Both the position numbers and the translations under genes were made by a program. The notes under the pieces are model-generated. The model was not told where the DNA came from. It saw nothing but the letters and a program-made list of their open reading frames with translations, and made no database searches. A stretch of DNA of 64,000 nucleotides, taken from the NCBI RefSeq assembly GCF_002813375.1, contig NZ_PHUJ01000003.1, positions 868,001 to 932,000 on the forward strand. Reading direction: 5' to 3'. The first letter of the stretch is position 1. Each line of letters opens with the position of its first letter. The DNA is from Pseudonocardia alni (GTDB lineage: Bacteria > Actinomycetota > Actinomycetes > Mycobacteriales > Pseudonocardiaceae). Below, piece after piece: positions 1 through 7,108 of the stretch.

Positions 1-1661
1 GGCAGCTCCAGCTCGCCGCGCTCCCAGAACTCCTCGAACGACGGCGCGTCGAGCCCGCGGTCGGCCAGGCCCTTGCGGGTGCGGTCGTACATGTGGACCA
101 GCCACTCGTGCGACGTCCGGCCCTCGGTGAAGGCCTCGCCGTGCCCGAGCCGCACGGCCAGGTCGGCGAGCACGTCGTAGTCGTCGCGGGCCTCGCCGTG
201 CCGGGGCACCAGCTGCTTCATCGCGACGACGAGCGGGTCGGAGCTGGTGGCGCCGATGTCGTCGCGTTCGAGGGTCGTCGTGGACGGCAGCACGACGTCG
301 GCGTGCCGCGCGGTGGCCGTCCACATCGGGTCGTGGACGACGAACGTGTCCAGCTCGGCGACCGCGCGCCGCATCCGGCGCAGGTCCTGGTGGTGGTGGA
401 ACGGGTTGCCGCCGGCCCACCACGCCATCCGCACGTGCGGGTAGGTGTGCCCGGCGCCCTGGTAGGAGTAGGTCTCCCCCGGGTGCAGCAGCATGTCCGC
501 GACCCGCGCGACCGGGATGAACGAGGTCACCGGGTTCGGCGCCCGGGAGAACGTGGGTACCGGCACCGCGTTGCGCGGGCGCCCGTAGTGCCCGAGCGAC
601 CCGAGGCCGTAGTTGAAGCCGCCGCCGGGGAGCCCGATCTGACCGAGCACCGCAGCGAGCGCCGTCCCGCCCCAGACCGGCTGCTCGCCGTGCTCGGCGC
701 GCTGCAGCGACTGCGCGACGGTCACCAGGGTGCGGCCGTGTGCGATCCGCCAGGCCAGCTCGCGGATCGTCGCCGCCGGGATGCCGGTGACGCCCTCGGC
801 CCACGAGGCGTCCTTCGCCGGGGCGGCGAACAGGTACTCGCGCAGCCGGTCCCAGCCGTCGCAGTGCGAGGCGAGGAAGTCGGTGTCGGCCCGCCCCGCC
901 TCCACGACGGTGTGCATGAGCGCCAGCATCAGCGCGACGTCGGTGCCGGGCCGGATCGGCAGCCAGGTGGCGTCCACCTCCTCCGGCAGGTCCGGACGCA
1001 GCGGGCTGACCAGCACGAACACCGCGCCCCGGTCGCGGGCGGCGCGCATGGCCCCGCGCTCGACGTGCCGGCTGACCCCGCCCGCGGCGATCGCGGAGTT
1101 CTTCAGCGCCATCCCGCCGAACGCGACGACGGTGTCGGTGTGCGCCGCGACCTGGTCCCAGGTCACCGCGTAGCGGGTCACCGCGTCGAAGGTGCCCAGC
1201 ACGTGCGGCAGCACCACCTCGGCGGCGCCGCCGGAGTAGGTGTTGACCGAGCGGGTGTAGCCCCCGGTCAGCGCGAGGAACCGGTGCAGCTGGCCCTGGG
1301 CGTGGTGGAAGCGCCCGGCCGACGCCCAGCCGTAGGAGCCGCCGTAGACGGCCTCGTCGCCGTGGGTGGAGCGGACCCGGTGGGTCTCCTCGGCGAGCCG
1401 GTCGAGCACGGCGTCCCAGGACACGGTGCGGTAGCCGTCGCGCCCACGACCGGGGTCACGGCCCGGGCCGCGGTCCCACCAGCCGCGGCGCACCGCGGGC
1501 GCGGCGACCCGGGCGGCGTGCCCGACGGCCGCGGGGATGTTGTCCAGCACCGGGGACGGGTCCGGGTCGCCCGGGTGCGGGCGGACCCGCAGCCTGCTGC
1601 CGTCCCACCGGGCGTGGAACACGCCCCAGTGCGCGCTGTGGGTCCTCACGTTCTCGGTCAC
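1..1661 (-). CDS. Molybdopterin S-/N-oxide reductase, BisC/TorZ-like (C-terminus cut by window edge)
   Basis: DMSO-reductase-family molybdenum enzyme of the biotin sulfoxide/TMAO reductase branch, which reduces sulfoxides or N-oxides. 553 residues lie inside the window; the C-terminal part is beyond base 1. The family N-terminal pattern THSAHWGVF is at residues 7-15, YGGSYGWASAG begins near 106, and NTYSGGAAE carries Ser143, which aligns with the serine that ligates Mo in DMSO reductase. The N-terminus has no twin-arginine signal, so the enzyme is probably cytoplasmic like BisC (repair of biotin or methionine sulfoxide) rather than periplasmic like TorA/DmsA. A GTG at 1661 is taken as start; another in-frame GTG lies at 1664. 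It is divergent from the DinB gene. No membrane cytochrome or chaperone gene lies on the visible side. The exact substrate cannot be read from the sequence. Confidence 0.85.
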   Translation of the reverse strand, partial: MTENVRTHSAHWGVFHARWDGSRLRVRPHPGDPDPSPVLDNIPAAVGHAARVAAPAVRRGWWDRGPGRDPGRGRDGYRTVSWDAVLDRLAEETHRVRSTHGDEAVYGGSYGWASAGRFHHAQGQLHRFLALTGGYTRSVNTYSGGAAEVVLPHVLGTFDAVTRYAVTWDQVAAHTDTVVAFGGMALKNSAIAAGGVSRHVERGAMRAARDRGAVFVLVSPLRPDLPEEVDATWLPIRPGTDVALMLALMHTVVEAGRADTDFLASHCDGWDRLREYLFAAPAKDASWAEGVTGIPAATIRELAWRIAHGRTLVTVAQSLQRAEHGEQPVWGGTALAAVLGQIGLPGGGFNYGLGSLGHYGRPRNAVPVPTFSRAPNPVTSFIPVARVADMLLHPGETYSYQGAGHTYPHVRMAWWAGGNPFHHHQDLRRMRRAVAELDTFVVHDPMWTATARHADVVLPSTTTLERDDIGATSSDPLVVAMKQLVPRHGEARDDYDVLADLAVRLGHGEAFTEGRTSHEWLVHMYDRTRKGLADRGLDAPSFEEFWERGELEL

Positions 1662-1676
1662 CACCGACCACCGTAA

Positions 1677-1702
1677 CCCGCATGCGGGGGCCCGCATACG
1701 GG
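1677..1702. promoter_or_regulatory. Tandem palindromes between divergent oxidoreductase and DinB genes
   Basis: Two 12-bp palindromes sit 14 bp apart centre to centre: a perfect CCCGCATGCGGG at 1677-1688 and a one-mismatch copy CCCGCATACGGG at 1691-1702. They lie in the 53-bp gap between the divergent starts at 1661 and 1715, where a shared operator would be expected. The protein that binds is unknown; the LysR gene at 2258 is the nearest regulator. Confidence 0.4.
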
Positions 1703-1714
1703 AAAGCCCGTCCC

Positions 1715-2230
1715 ATGACGACGACCGCTGAACTGCTGACCGACCACGTCGGCCGGATCGACGAGCTCGTGCGCGAGGTGGTGGACGGCCTGTCCGAGGC
1801 CGACCTCGCCCGCCGCCCGGAGGGTGCGGACGGGCCCGGCAACCCGATCGGCTGGCTGGTGTGGCACCTGCTGCGGGTGCAGGACGACCATGTCGCCGAG
1901 GCGTTCGGGTCCGACCAGGTCTGGACCGGCGAGGGCTGGGCGCAGCGCTTCGGCCTGGACCTCGACGTCGCCGACACCGGGTTCGGGCACACGTCGTCGC
2001 AGGTCGACGCCGTGCGCACGACCGCGGACCTGCTGTCCGGCTACGGCGCGGCGGTGCACGAGCGCACCGTCGGGCACCTCGCGGGCCTCGCGGACGACGA
2101 CCTGTCCCGCGTCCTGCCGCCCACCTGGGGGGAGAACGTGACCCTCGGCGAACGCCTGGTCAGCGTGGTCGGCGACGACCTCCAGCACGCCGGTCAGGCG
2201 GCCTACCTCCGCGGGCTGCTCGGGGTGTGA
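1715..2230 (+). CDS. DinB/DUF664-family protein
   Basis: 171-residue four-helix-bundle protein of the DinB/mycothiol-dependent-isomerase superfamily. Histidines in WLVWHLLRVQDDH (about residues 48-60) and in DDLQHAGQ near the C-terminus match the positions of the family's metal-binding triad. The first methionine of the open frame lies 11 codons upstream, but the ATG at 1715 (MTTTAE) fits the family start better. Members often use mycothiol or another thiol as cofactor in actinobacteria; no substrate can be inferred here. It is followed after 27 bp by a LysR regulator in the same direction. Confidence 0.75.
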   Translation: MTTTAELLTDHVGRIDELVREVVDGLSEADLARRPEGADGPGNPIGWLVWHLLRVQDDHVAEAFGSDQVWTGEGWAQRFGLDLDVADTGFGHTSSQVDAVRTTADLLSGYGAAVHERTVGHLAGLADDDLSRVLPPTWGENVTLGERLVSVVGDDLQHAGQAAYLRGLLGV

Positions 2231-2244
2231 CCCCGCCCGCCGCC

Positions 2245-2250
2245 TAGGCT
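2245..2250 (+). promoter_or_regulatory. -10 element of lysR-type gene (leaderless)
   Basis: TAGGCT lies 7 nt before the ATG at 2258, the spacing expected when transcription begins at or next to the start codon. No Shine-Dalgarno sequence is visible. Confidence 0.5.
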
Positions 2251-2257
2251 GGTCCCG

Positions 2258-3181
2258 ATGGCCACCGCACCCGCACGCGTCCCCGACCTGACCGCTCTCG
2301 CCCTGCTCCGTGACATCGCCTGCACCGGGAGCATCTCCGCCGCGGCCGAGGGGCTCGGGCTGACGGTGCAGGCCGCGTCCGCGCGGATCCGGGCCGCCGA
2401 GCAGCAGGTCGGGGGCCCGGTGCTCGAACGTGCACGCCGGGGGCGGCGGTCCAGCAGGCTCACCACCCGCGGGGTCCTGCTCGTGGAGTGGGCGGGCCCG
2501 CTGCTGGCAGCCGCGTCCGATCTGGACGTCGCGGTCGCGGCACTGCGCGACGAGCCGGCCGGGGAGGACACCGTCGTCCTGGCCGCGAACCCGGTGGTCG
2601 CGGAGTGTCTGCTGCAGGCCTGGCTGGTCGAGCTGCGCGACGGTCCGGGCGGGCGGGTCGTGCTGCGCGACAGCCCGGATCCGGCGGCGGCGGTCCGGTC
2701 CGGTGACGCGGCGGTCGGTGTGGTGTCCGCGCCCGGCCCGCTGGAGGACCTGCACGCGGCGACGGTGGGATCGGACCCGCTGGTGCTCGTCGTCGCCCCC
2801 GGGCACCCGTGGGCCGGGGGCGACGGCGTCGACGCCGCACAGCTGGCCGGTACCCCGCTGCTCACCCGTCCGCCCGGTGCCGGGGCCCGGCCCGCGCTGG
2901 AGGCCGTGCTCGACGCCGCCGGTGCCGGGGAGCCCGTGCCGCCGCGGCGTGAGTACGCCGCGGACGCCGCCCTGCGTGCGGCGGTCCGCGCCGGTGAGGG
3001 CCCCGCGGTGCTGGGGCGGGCGGTCGTCGGCGCCGACGTCGCGGCCGGGTCGCTGGTCGTCGTCGACGTCCACGGTCTCGACCTGACCCGGGAGTTCCGC
3101 GCCGTCTGGCGGGAGGGCACCTCGCCCCGCGGCACCGCCCGTGACCTGCTGCGGATCGCCACCGGCGGCCGGATCCGCTGA
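2258..3181 (+). CDS. LysR-family transcriptional regulator
   Basis: 307-residue LysR-type regulator. The N-terminal winged helix-turn-helix covers roughly residues 10-70 (LTALALLRDIACTGSISAAA, then the recognition-helix region LTVQAASARIRAAEQQVGG). The rest is the effector-binding domain. The DNA-binding part departs from the strongest LysR consensus, resembling the ModE/LysR-like 'molybdate regulator' branch in which LTTRGVLLVEWA follows the wing. It has its own leaderless promoter and may control the divergent oxidoreductase/DinB region upstream. The effector is unknown. Confidence 0.8.
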   Translation: MATAPARVPDLTALALLRDIACTGSISAAAEGLGLTVQAASARIRAAEQQVGGPVLERARRGRRSSRLTTRGVLLVEWAGPLLAAASDLDVAVAALRDEPAGEDTVVLAANPVVAECLLQAWLVELRDGPGGRVVLRDSPDPAAAVRSGDAAVGVVSAPGPLEDLHAATVGSDPLVLVVAPGHPWAGGDGVDAAQLAGTPLLTRPPGAGARPALEAVLDAAGAGEPVPPRREYAADAALRAAVRAGEGPAVLGRAVVGADVAAGSLVVVDVHGLDLTREFRAVWREGTSPRGTARDLLRIATGGRIR

Positions 3182-3202
3182 CCCGGCCGGACCCGACCCG
3201 GC

Positions 3203-3571
3203 TCAGCCGGCGGCGGCGGTGAGCAGCGCGTGCCCGGCCAGTGCGGCCGCGACGCCGACGAGCGCGCTCGCCGCCGCGTAGCCCACGGCGAGCGCGGCGC
3301 GGCCGCGTTCGAGCAGCGACAGCGTCTCCCAACCGAACGTGCTGTAGGTGGTGAACGCCCCGCAGAACCCGGTGCCGAGCAGCGCGGCGAACCCCGGCCC
3401 GGACACCGGGGTCAGCGCCACCACACCGCCGAGCACGAACGACCCGGCCAGGTTGACCACCCAGGTGCCCCACGGGAACGCCGAGGGCGTCCGCGCCTTG
3501 ATCGCCGCGTCGACGAGGTAGCGCAGCGGCGCTCCGACGGCCGCACCGAGCGCGACGAGCAGCGCCGTCAC
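3203..3571 (-). CDS. crcB: Fluoride channel subunit CrcB/Fluc (second of pair)
   Basis: 122-residue four-helix membrane protein of the CrcB/Fluc family, which exports fluoride as a dual-topology dimer or heterodimer. The family signature is present as GTGFCGAFTTYSTF in the second half, and the N-terminus carries GAPLRYLVD. It starts with a GTG at 3571 that overlaps the stop of the preceding crcB by 4 nt, so the two halves are translationally coupled and probably form a heterodimer, as in other actinobacteria with adjacent crcB pairs. It is the last gene of the marR-MFS-crcB-crcB chain. Confidence 0.9.
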   Translation of the reverse strand: MTALLVALGAAVGAPLRYLVDAAIKARTPSAFPWGTWVVNLAGSFVLGGVVALTPVSGPGFAALLGTGFCGAFTTYSTFGWETLSLLERGRAALAVGYAAASALVGVAAALAGHALLTAAAG

Positions 3572-3957
3572 CGGGCTCCTCCCCCGGCGAGCGCGCGGGT
3601 CAGGGTCGCGCCGAGCGCCGTCGCGGCGACGGCGAGCACCGGGGTGCCGACCATCAGCGCCAGCGACCCCGGCGAGCCGAACGCCGGCGCGGCGACGTCG
3701 ACGGCGTAGGTGGAGAACGTCGTGTACCCGCCGAGCACCCCGACGCCCAGGGCCGGGCGGACGAGCGGGTGGGCCCGGAACCTCTCGGTGACCAGCACCA
3801 TCAGCACCCCCATCAGCAGGCAGCCGGTGATGTTGATGAGCAGCGTCGTCCACGGGGCGGGCGGGCCGACGAGCCCGAGCAGCCAGCGCGCCTCGGCGCC
3901 CACCACCCCGCCGGCGGCCACCGCCGCCGGCACCGCCGGCCGGCCGGGCGCGCTCAC
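3568..3957 (-). CDS. crcB: Fluoride channel subunit CrcB/Fluc (first of pair)
   Basis: 129-residue CrcB-family membrane protein with the signature GVGVLGGYTTFSTY and an upstream GAEARWLLGL corresponding to the conserved N-terminal arginine segment. It starts at GTG 3957, overlapping the MFS stop codon by 4 nt, and itself overlaps the next crcB by 4 nt. The pair would give a fluoride-exporting dimer. No fluoride riboswitch is visible upstream; expression apparently depends on the MarR-controlled promoter of the whole chain. Confidence 0.9.
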   Translation of the reverse strand: MSAPGRPAVPAAVAAGGVVGAEARWLLGLVGPPAPWTTLLINITGCLLMGVLMVLVTERFRAHPLVRPALGVGVLGGYTTFSTYAVDVAAPAFGSPGSLALMVGTPVLAVAATALGATLTRALAGGGAR

Positions 3958-5201
3958 GCGGCCGCCTCCGCCCGGGCGACGCGCCGCGCCGTGGGCAGGC
4001 CGATCGCGGCCGCGATCAGGCAGGCCACCGCACCCAGGGCGAGTCCGCCGCGACCGCCCCACTGCTCGCTGACCCAGCCGGCGATCGGGCCGCCGATCGG
4101 GGTGGACCCGAGGAGGGCCACCGACCACAGCGCCATCACCCGGCCCCGCATGTGCGGGGCCGAGGCCAGCTGCAGGGTCGAATTGCCGCCGGCCATGAAT
4201 GCGACGCTGGCCATCCCGACCAGCCCCATCGCGGCCAGCGCGACCCACAGCGACGGCGCGACCGCGGCCAGGCCCAGGACCAGGCCGAACAGCAACGCGG
4301 TCCGCACCAGCATCGGCACCCCGGTACGCCCGTGCCCGGCGACGACGAGCCCCCCGACGACCGCGCCGACGCCCATCGCGCCGGTGAGCCAGCCGTAGGT
4401 GGCCGCGTCGCCGCCGAAGGTCTGCGAGGCCACGACCGGCAGCACCACCGGGAACTCGTAGGCCAGGCAGCCGATCAGCGCCATCATCACCAGGGGCACC
4501 CGCAGCTCGGGGTTGTCGCGCACGTGGGCGAGCCCCTCGCGCAGCTGCCCGGGCGCCCGGGGCGCCGGAGCGGTGGGCATGAGCGCGGAGGTGTCCAGGC
4601 GCAGCAGCGAGGTCACGACGGCGACGAAGCTGACCGCGTTCACCGCGAAGCAGATACCGGTCCCGCCCGCGACGATGACCAGCCCGGCCACGGCCGGTCC
4701 GACGGCGCGCGCGGCGTTGACCAGGACCGAGTTGAGGGTGACGGCGTTGCGCAGGTCCTCGGGCCCGACCAGCTCGTGCACGAAGGTCTGCCGGGCCGGG
4801 TTCTCGACGGCCTTGTTCAGCCCGAGCACCGCGGCCAGCACGTAGACGTGCCAGAGCGCGACGGTACCGGTGAGGGTGAGCACGGCGAGTGCGGCGGCCT
4901 GCAGGCCCATCATCGTCTGCAGGCCGACCATCAGCCGTCGCCGGTCGAGGCGGTCCACCCACACCCCGGCGTAGGGGCCGAGGAGCAGGGTGGGCACGGT
5001 CTGGACGGCGACGACGGTGCCGAGCACCGCCGCGGACCCGGTCAGCTCGTACACCAGCCAGGACTGGGCGACCGACTGCATCCAGGTACCGACCAGGGAG
5101 ATCGACTGGCCGCCGATCCAGAGCCGGTAGTTGTGGCCGGACAGCGCGGCGAAGGTGCGGGCGAGCGCCCGGCGGGACGCCTGGTCCGGACCGGCGCTCA
5201 C
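3954..5201 (-). CDS. MFS exporter (enterobactin/macrolide exporter-like)
   Basis: 415-residue major facilitator of the EntS/MefA-like branch (12 predicted membrane segments). Typical family elements are LWIGGQSISLVGTWMQ near residue 25, LLLGPYAGVWVDRLDRRRL (loop 2-3 signature) and LNKAVENPARQTFVHELVG in the centre. The start is GTG 5201, overlapping the upstream marR stop by 4 nt. Proteins of this branch export small drugs or siderophores; the link to the two downstream crcB genes suggests toxic-ion or xenobiotic efflux under common control. The substrate is unknown. Confidence 0.85.
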   Translation of the reverse strand: MSAGPDQASRRALARTFAALSGHNYRLWIGGQSISLVGTWMQSVAQSWLVYELTGSAAVLGTVVAVQTVPTLLLGPYAGVWVDRLDRRRLMVGLQTMMGLQAAALAVLTLTGTVALWHVYVLAAVLGLNKAVENPARQTFVHELVGPEDLRNAVTLNSVLVNAARAVGPAVAGLVIVAGGTGICFAVNAVSFVAVVTSLLRLDTSALMPTAPAPRAPGQLREGLAHVRDNPELRVPLVMMALIGCLAYEFPVVLPVVASQTFGGDAATYGWLTGAMGVGAVVGGLVVAGHGRTGVPMLVRTALLFGLVLGLAAVAPSLWVALAAMGLVGMASVAFMAGGNSTLQLASAPHMRGRVMALWSVALLGSTPIGGPIAGWVSEQWGGRGGLALGAVACLIAAAIGLPTARRVARAEAAA

Positions 5202-5638
5202 CGGGCGTCCCGCAGGGCCCCGGCGAGCGCGTCGAGCGCGGGCAGCGCGGCCCGCAGCCGTGCGGCGTGGTCGGGGGTCAGGGCGTCGACGTGTGCGGCG
5301 AGCAGCCGGGTGCGTTCCTCGCGGCGTCGGCGGTACTCGGCGGCACCGGCCTCGGTGACCGCGACGCGCACGGCGCGACCGTCGTCGGGGTCGGTGTCGC
5401 GGACGAGCAGCCCGGCGACCTCCAGCTTGCCCGCCAGGCGCGACAGCATGGTGGGGTTGACGCCCTCGACGGTGGCGAGCTCCCCCATCCCGATCGGGCC
5501 GCGGACGGCGACGGTGCCGAGTACCGACACAGCGCTGCGGGTGAGGTCGGAGCCGCGGGTGGCCCGGTCCAGGCCCCGGGCGATCCGGGCCAGGTCCGTG
5601 CGCAGCCGCGCCAGCTCGTCGGGGTCGAGGCCGCTCAT
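5198..5638 (-). CDS. MarR-family transcriptional regulator of the MFS-crcB operon
   Basis: 146-residue MarR-type regulator with the central winged helix (GMGELATVEGVNPTMLSRL as recognition region, then the DTDPDDGRAVRVAVTEAG wing). The ATG at 5638 is preferred over an upstream ATG at 5683 because the operator and promoter lie between them. It is the first gene of a four-gene chain in which every junction is a 4-nt GTGA overlap, so the regulator is co-translated with the MFS exporter it presumably represses. The palindrome at 5648-5673 is the likely autoregulatory site. Confidence 0.85.
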   Translation of the reverse strand: MSGLDPDELARLRTDLARIARGLDRATRGSDLTRSAVSVLGTVAVRGPIGMGELATVEGVNPTMLSRLAGKLEVAGLLVRDTDPDDGRAVRVAVTEAGAAEYRRRREERTRLLAAHVDALTPDHAARLRAALPALDALAGALRDAR

Positions 5639-5647
5639 GCACACTCC

Positions 5648-5673
5648 ATATGTTTGCCTGTCGGTAAGCATAT
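5648..5673. promoter_or_regulatory. Palindromic operator upstream of marR
   Basis: Imperfect 26-bp palindrome with arms ATATGTTTGCC and GGTAAGCATAT around a 4-nt centre; 9 of 11 arm positions pair. It is 10 bp from the marR start, AT-richer than its surroundings, and has the length and symmetry of a MarR-dimer site. Repression and ligand-induced release are inferred from the family. Confidence 0.6.
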
Positions 5674-5719
5674 ACCTGTGCAACGATCCGCGCCGCGCGC
5701 GGACGGGGCGGCGCCCCGG

Positions 5720-6187
5720 TCAGGCGGGAGCGACCTCGGACTCGGCGGACCGGAGCCGGGACGCCAGCCGCTGCAGGTCGTCGCGGAGGCGGAACAGCTC
5801 GTCCATCGACATGCCGGTGGCCTCGATGACCTGGTCCTGCGCGGCGGCGGCGTGCTCGCGCAGCGCCTTGCCCTTCTCGGTCAGCGACACCTGCACGGTG
5901 CGCTCGTCGTCCGGGCGACGGGCGCGGGTGACCAGCCCGTGCCCCTCCAGCCGGGTCAGCATCGGCGACAACGTGCCGCTGTCGAGGAACATCCGCTCGC
6001 CGAGTTCCCGCTGGGGCACCGTCTCCTCGGCCCACAGCACGAGCAGAACCGCGTACTGGCTGTAGGTCAGGCCGATGGAGTCGAGGATCGGGCGGTAGCA
6101 CCCGGTCATCGCACGCGACGCCGAGTGGAGCGCGAAACAGAGCTGCTCGTCGAGCGCCAGCGGCGCAACGGTTCCGGGCTCGGTCAT
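5720..6187 (-). CDS. ohrR: OhrR-type organic-peroxide-sensing MarR regulator
   Basis: 155-residue MarR protein of the OhrR branch. The hallmark segment LDEQLCFALHSASRAMT is present, with Cys17 aligned to the reactive peroxide-sensing cysteine, followed by YRPILDSIGLTYSQYAVLLVLW and the winged-helix region GERMFLDSGTLSPMLTRLEG. An unusual second cysteine lies nearby at residue 30; no C-terminal partner cysteine is present. OhrR represses the peroxidase gene ohr, but no ohr is found beside it here. It appears leaderless (TACCCT six nt before the ATG). Confidence 0.85.
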   Translation of the reverse strand: MTEPGTVAPLALDEQLCFALHSASRAMTGCYRPILDSIGLTYSQYAVLLVLWAEETVPQRELGERMFLDSGTLSPMLTRLEGHGLVTRARRPDDERTVQVSLTEKGKALREHAAAAQDQVIEATGMSMDELFRLRDDLQRLASRLRSAESEVAPA

Positions 6188-6193
6188 TCCCAC

Positions 6194-6199
6194 AGGGTA
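6194..6199 (-). promoter_or_regulatory. -10 element of ohrR (leaderless)
   Basis: On the minus strand TACCCT lies 6 nt before the ohrR ATG at 6187. No Shine-Dalgarno sequence intervenes. Confidence 0.45.
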
Positions 6200-6279
6200 A
6201 GCGCTCGATGTCGGGAGTTCATCCGAGCCCGCAGGATCGGCTCGGCACCGGGCTCCCGCGGACCGGGCACGACGAGGAA

Positions 6280-6326
6280 CGGGTCCGGGGCGCGACCACC
6301 CCCGAAGCGGTCGCGCCCCGGACCCG
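6280..6326. terminator. Perfect 18-bp stem-loop (terminator-like)
   Basis: The arm CGGGTCCGGGGCGCGACC (6280-6297) is perfectly repeated in inverse orientation at 6309-6326 around an 11-nt loop. This is one of the strongest hairpins in the window. It is followed on the minus strand by a T-rich TTCCTCGT, so it could end a minus-strand transcript, yet no gene ends here. Confidence 0.55.
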
Positions 6327-6332
6327 GGGCCG

Positions 6333-6365
6333 ACGGACCGGAGGGCTCCCCAGCGCCCGGTCCGT
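6333..6365. other. Second stem-loop beside the terminator-like hairpin
   Basis: ACGGACCGG at 6333-6341 pairs perfectly with CCGGTCCGT at 6357-6365 around a 15-nt loop, six bases from the larger hairpin at 6280-6326. Two adjacent stems suggest a folded RNA or a composite terminator. Confidence 0.4.
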
Positions 6366-6622
6366 GCAGAAGTTCGTGTCGTTCTGTTGTGCACCCCGGA
6401 TTCCCCGACTCTGCGCGCCTCAATCGCAAACAGCTCCGGTTCACCCGCAGCTCCCAGTGTCGGCGCGCACCGTGACCCGGTCGCCGGTATCCCGCTGCGG
6501 CAACGGGGTGACGGCGGGTCGGTACGACGGCGGTACCGCGACCGCCCGTCAGCGTCGGCGGCCGGGTGGCGGGACGGGCTCGGGAGCGGTCATGTCAGGG
6601 CCTCCGTGGGAGGGTGACCCCG

Positions 6623-6672
6623 GGGTGTCCGCACCCGTCCGGTCCCCGGTCCGGCCGGGGCCGCGGACACCC
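6623..6672. promoter_or_regulatory. Leader hairpin upstream of DoxX-like gene
   Basis: GGGTGTCCGC (6623-6632) pairs perfectly with GCGGACACCC (6663-6672); the 30-nt loop can form a further CCCCGG/CCGGGG stem. It ends 25 bp before the GTG start at 6698, leaving the ribosome-binding site GGAGG free, so it could be an attenuator or simply a stable leader. Confidence 0.4.
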
Positions 6673-6697
6673 GGAATCGCTGACGTCCGGAGGCGCC

Positions 6698-7108
6698 GTG
6701 CACGCGATCCGCACCACCGCCCGGCTGCTGCTGGGCGCCTTCCTCGTCGCCGCGGGCGACGCCCACCTGCTCGTCCCGGCCGAGTTCCTGGCCCAGGTGC
6801 CACCGTTCCTGCCCGCGCCCGGCGCGGTGGTGCTCGTGTCCGGGCTCGTCGAGATCGCGGTCGGGGTCGGGGTGCTCCTCGCACCGGCCCGGCTGCGCCC
6901 GCACGCCGGGCTGGTCGCGGCGGCGCTGTTCGTGCTGGTGTTCCCCGGCAACGTGGCGCAGTACCTCACCGGCACCGACGCGTTCGGCCTCGACAGCGAC
7001 GGCGCCCGCGCGACCCGGTTGCTGTTCCAGCCGCTGCTGGTGGTGTGGGCCCTGTGGGCGTGCGGCTCCGGTGCCCTGCTGCGGCGGGGCCGCCGCCGCA
7101 TCGCCTAG
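6698..7108 (+). CDS. DoxX-like membrane protein
   Basis: 136-residue integral membrane protein with four hydrophobic segments (about residues 4-22, 38-58, 66-84 and 105-124). It resembles the DoxX/COG4270 group of small four-helix quinone-associated membrane proteins; GNVAQYL and the Arg-rich C-terminus are visible features. The GTG at 6698 is chosen because CCGGAGGC is a well-placed ribosome-binding site; the open frame extends upstream without coding character. Its stop codon overlaps the stop of the convergent SRPBCC gene within CTAG. Role unknown; the position opposite ohrR allows but does not show a link to redox stress. Confidence 0.65.
   Translation: MHAIRTTARLLLGAFLVAAGDAHLLVPAEFLAQVPPFLPAPGAVVLVSGLVEIAVGVGVLLAPARLRPHAGLVAAALFVLVFPGNVAQYLTGTDAFGLDSDGARATRLLFQPLLVVWALWACGSGALLRRGRRRIA

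Larger units (their letters stand above)
6188..6697. other. 510-bp intergenic region with several strong hairpins
   Basis: No credible protein-coding frame was found between the divergent ohrR and DoxX-like genes. The right half before 6480 is lower in GC than the genes. Three stem-loops are present (6280-6326, 6333-6365, 6623-6672), described separately. The region must hold both divergent promoters and may encode a small RNA; no tRNA or known riboswitch was recognised. Confidence 0.5.

Noticed and set aside
93..1676. Long plus-strand open frame (527 codons) over the reductase region
   Set aside because: It is antisense to the BisC-like gene, has only Arg/Gly/Pro-rich low-complexity translation and no family match; the minus strand carries the intact motifs.
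5639..5720. Fluoride riboswitch for the crcB pair
   Set aside because: The conserved crcB-motif pseudoknot sequence is absent, and the crcB genes start inside the preceding stop codons.
4152..6065. 637-codon plus-strand frame over the MFS and MarR genes
   Set aside because: Shadow of the high-GC minus-strand genes; no recognisable domain, while the minus strand shows three protein families in register.
6330..6480. Possible tRNA (GGTTCACCC-like T-loop)
   Set aside because: No acceptor stem, anticodon arm or D-loop can be fitted around it.
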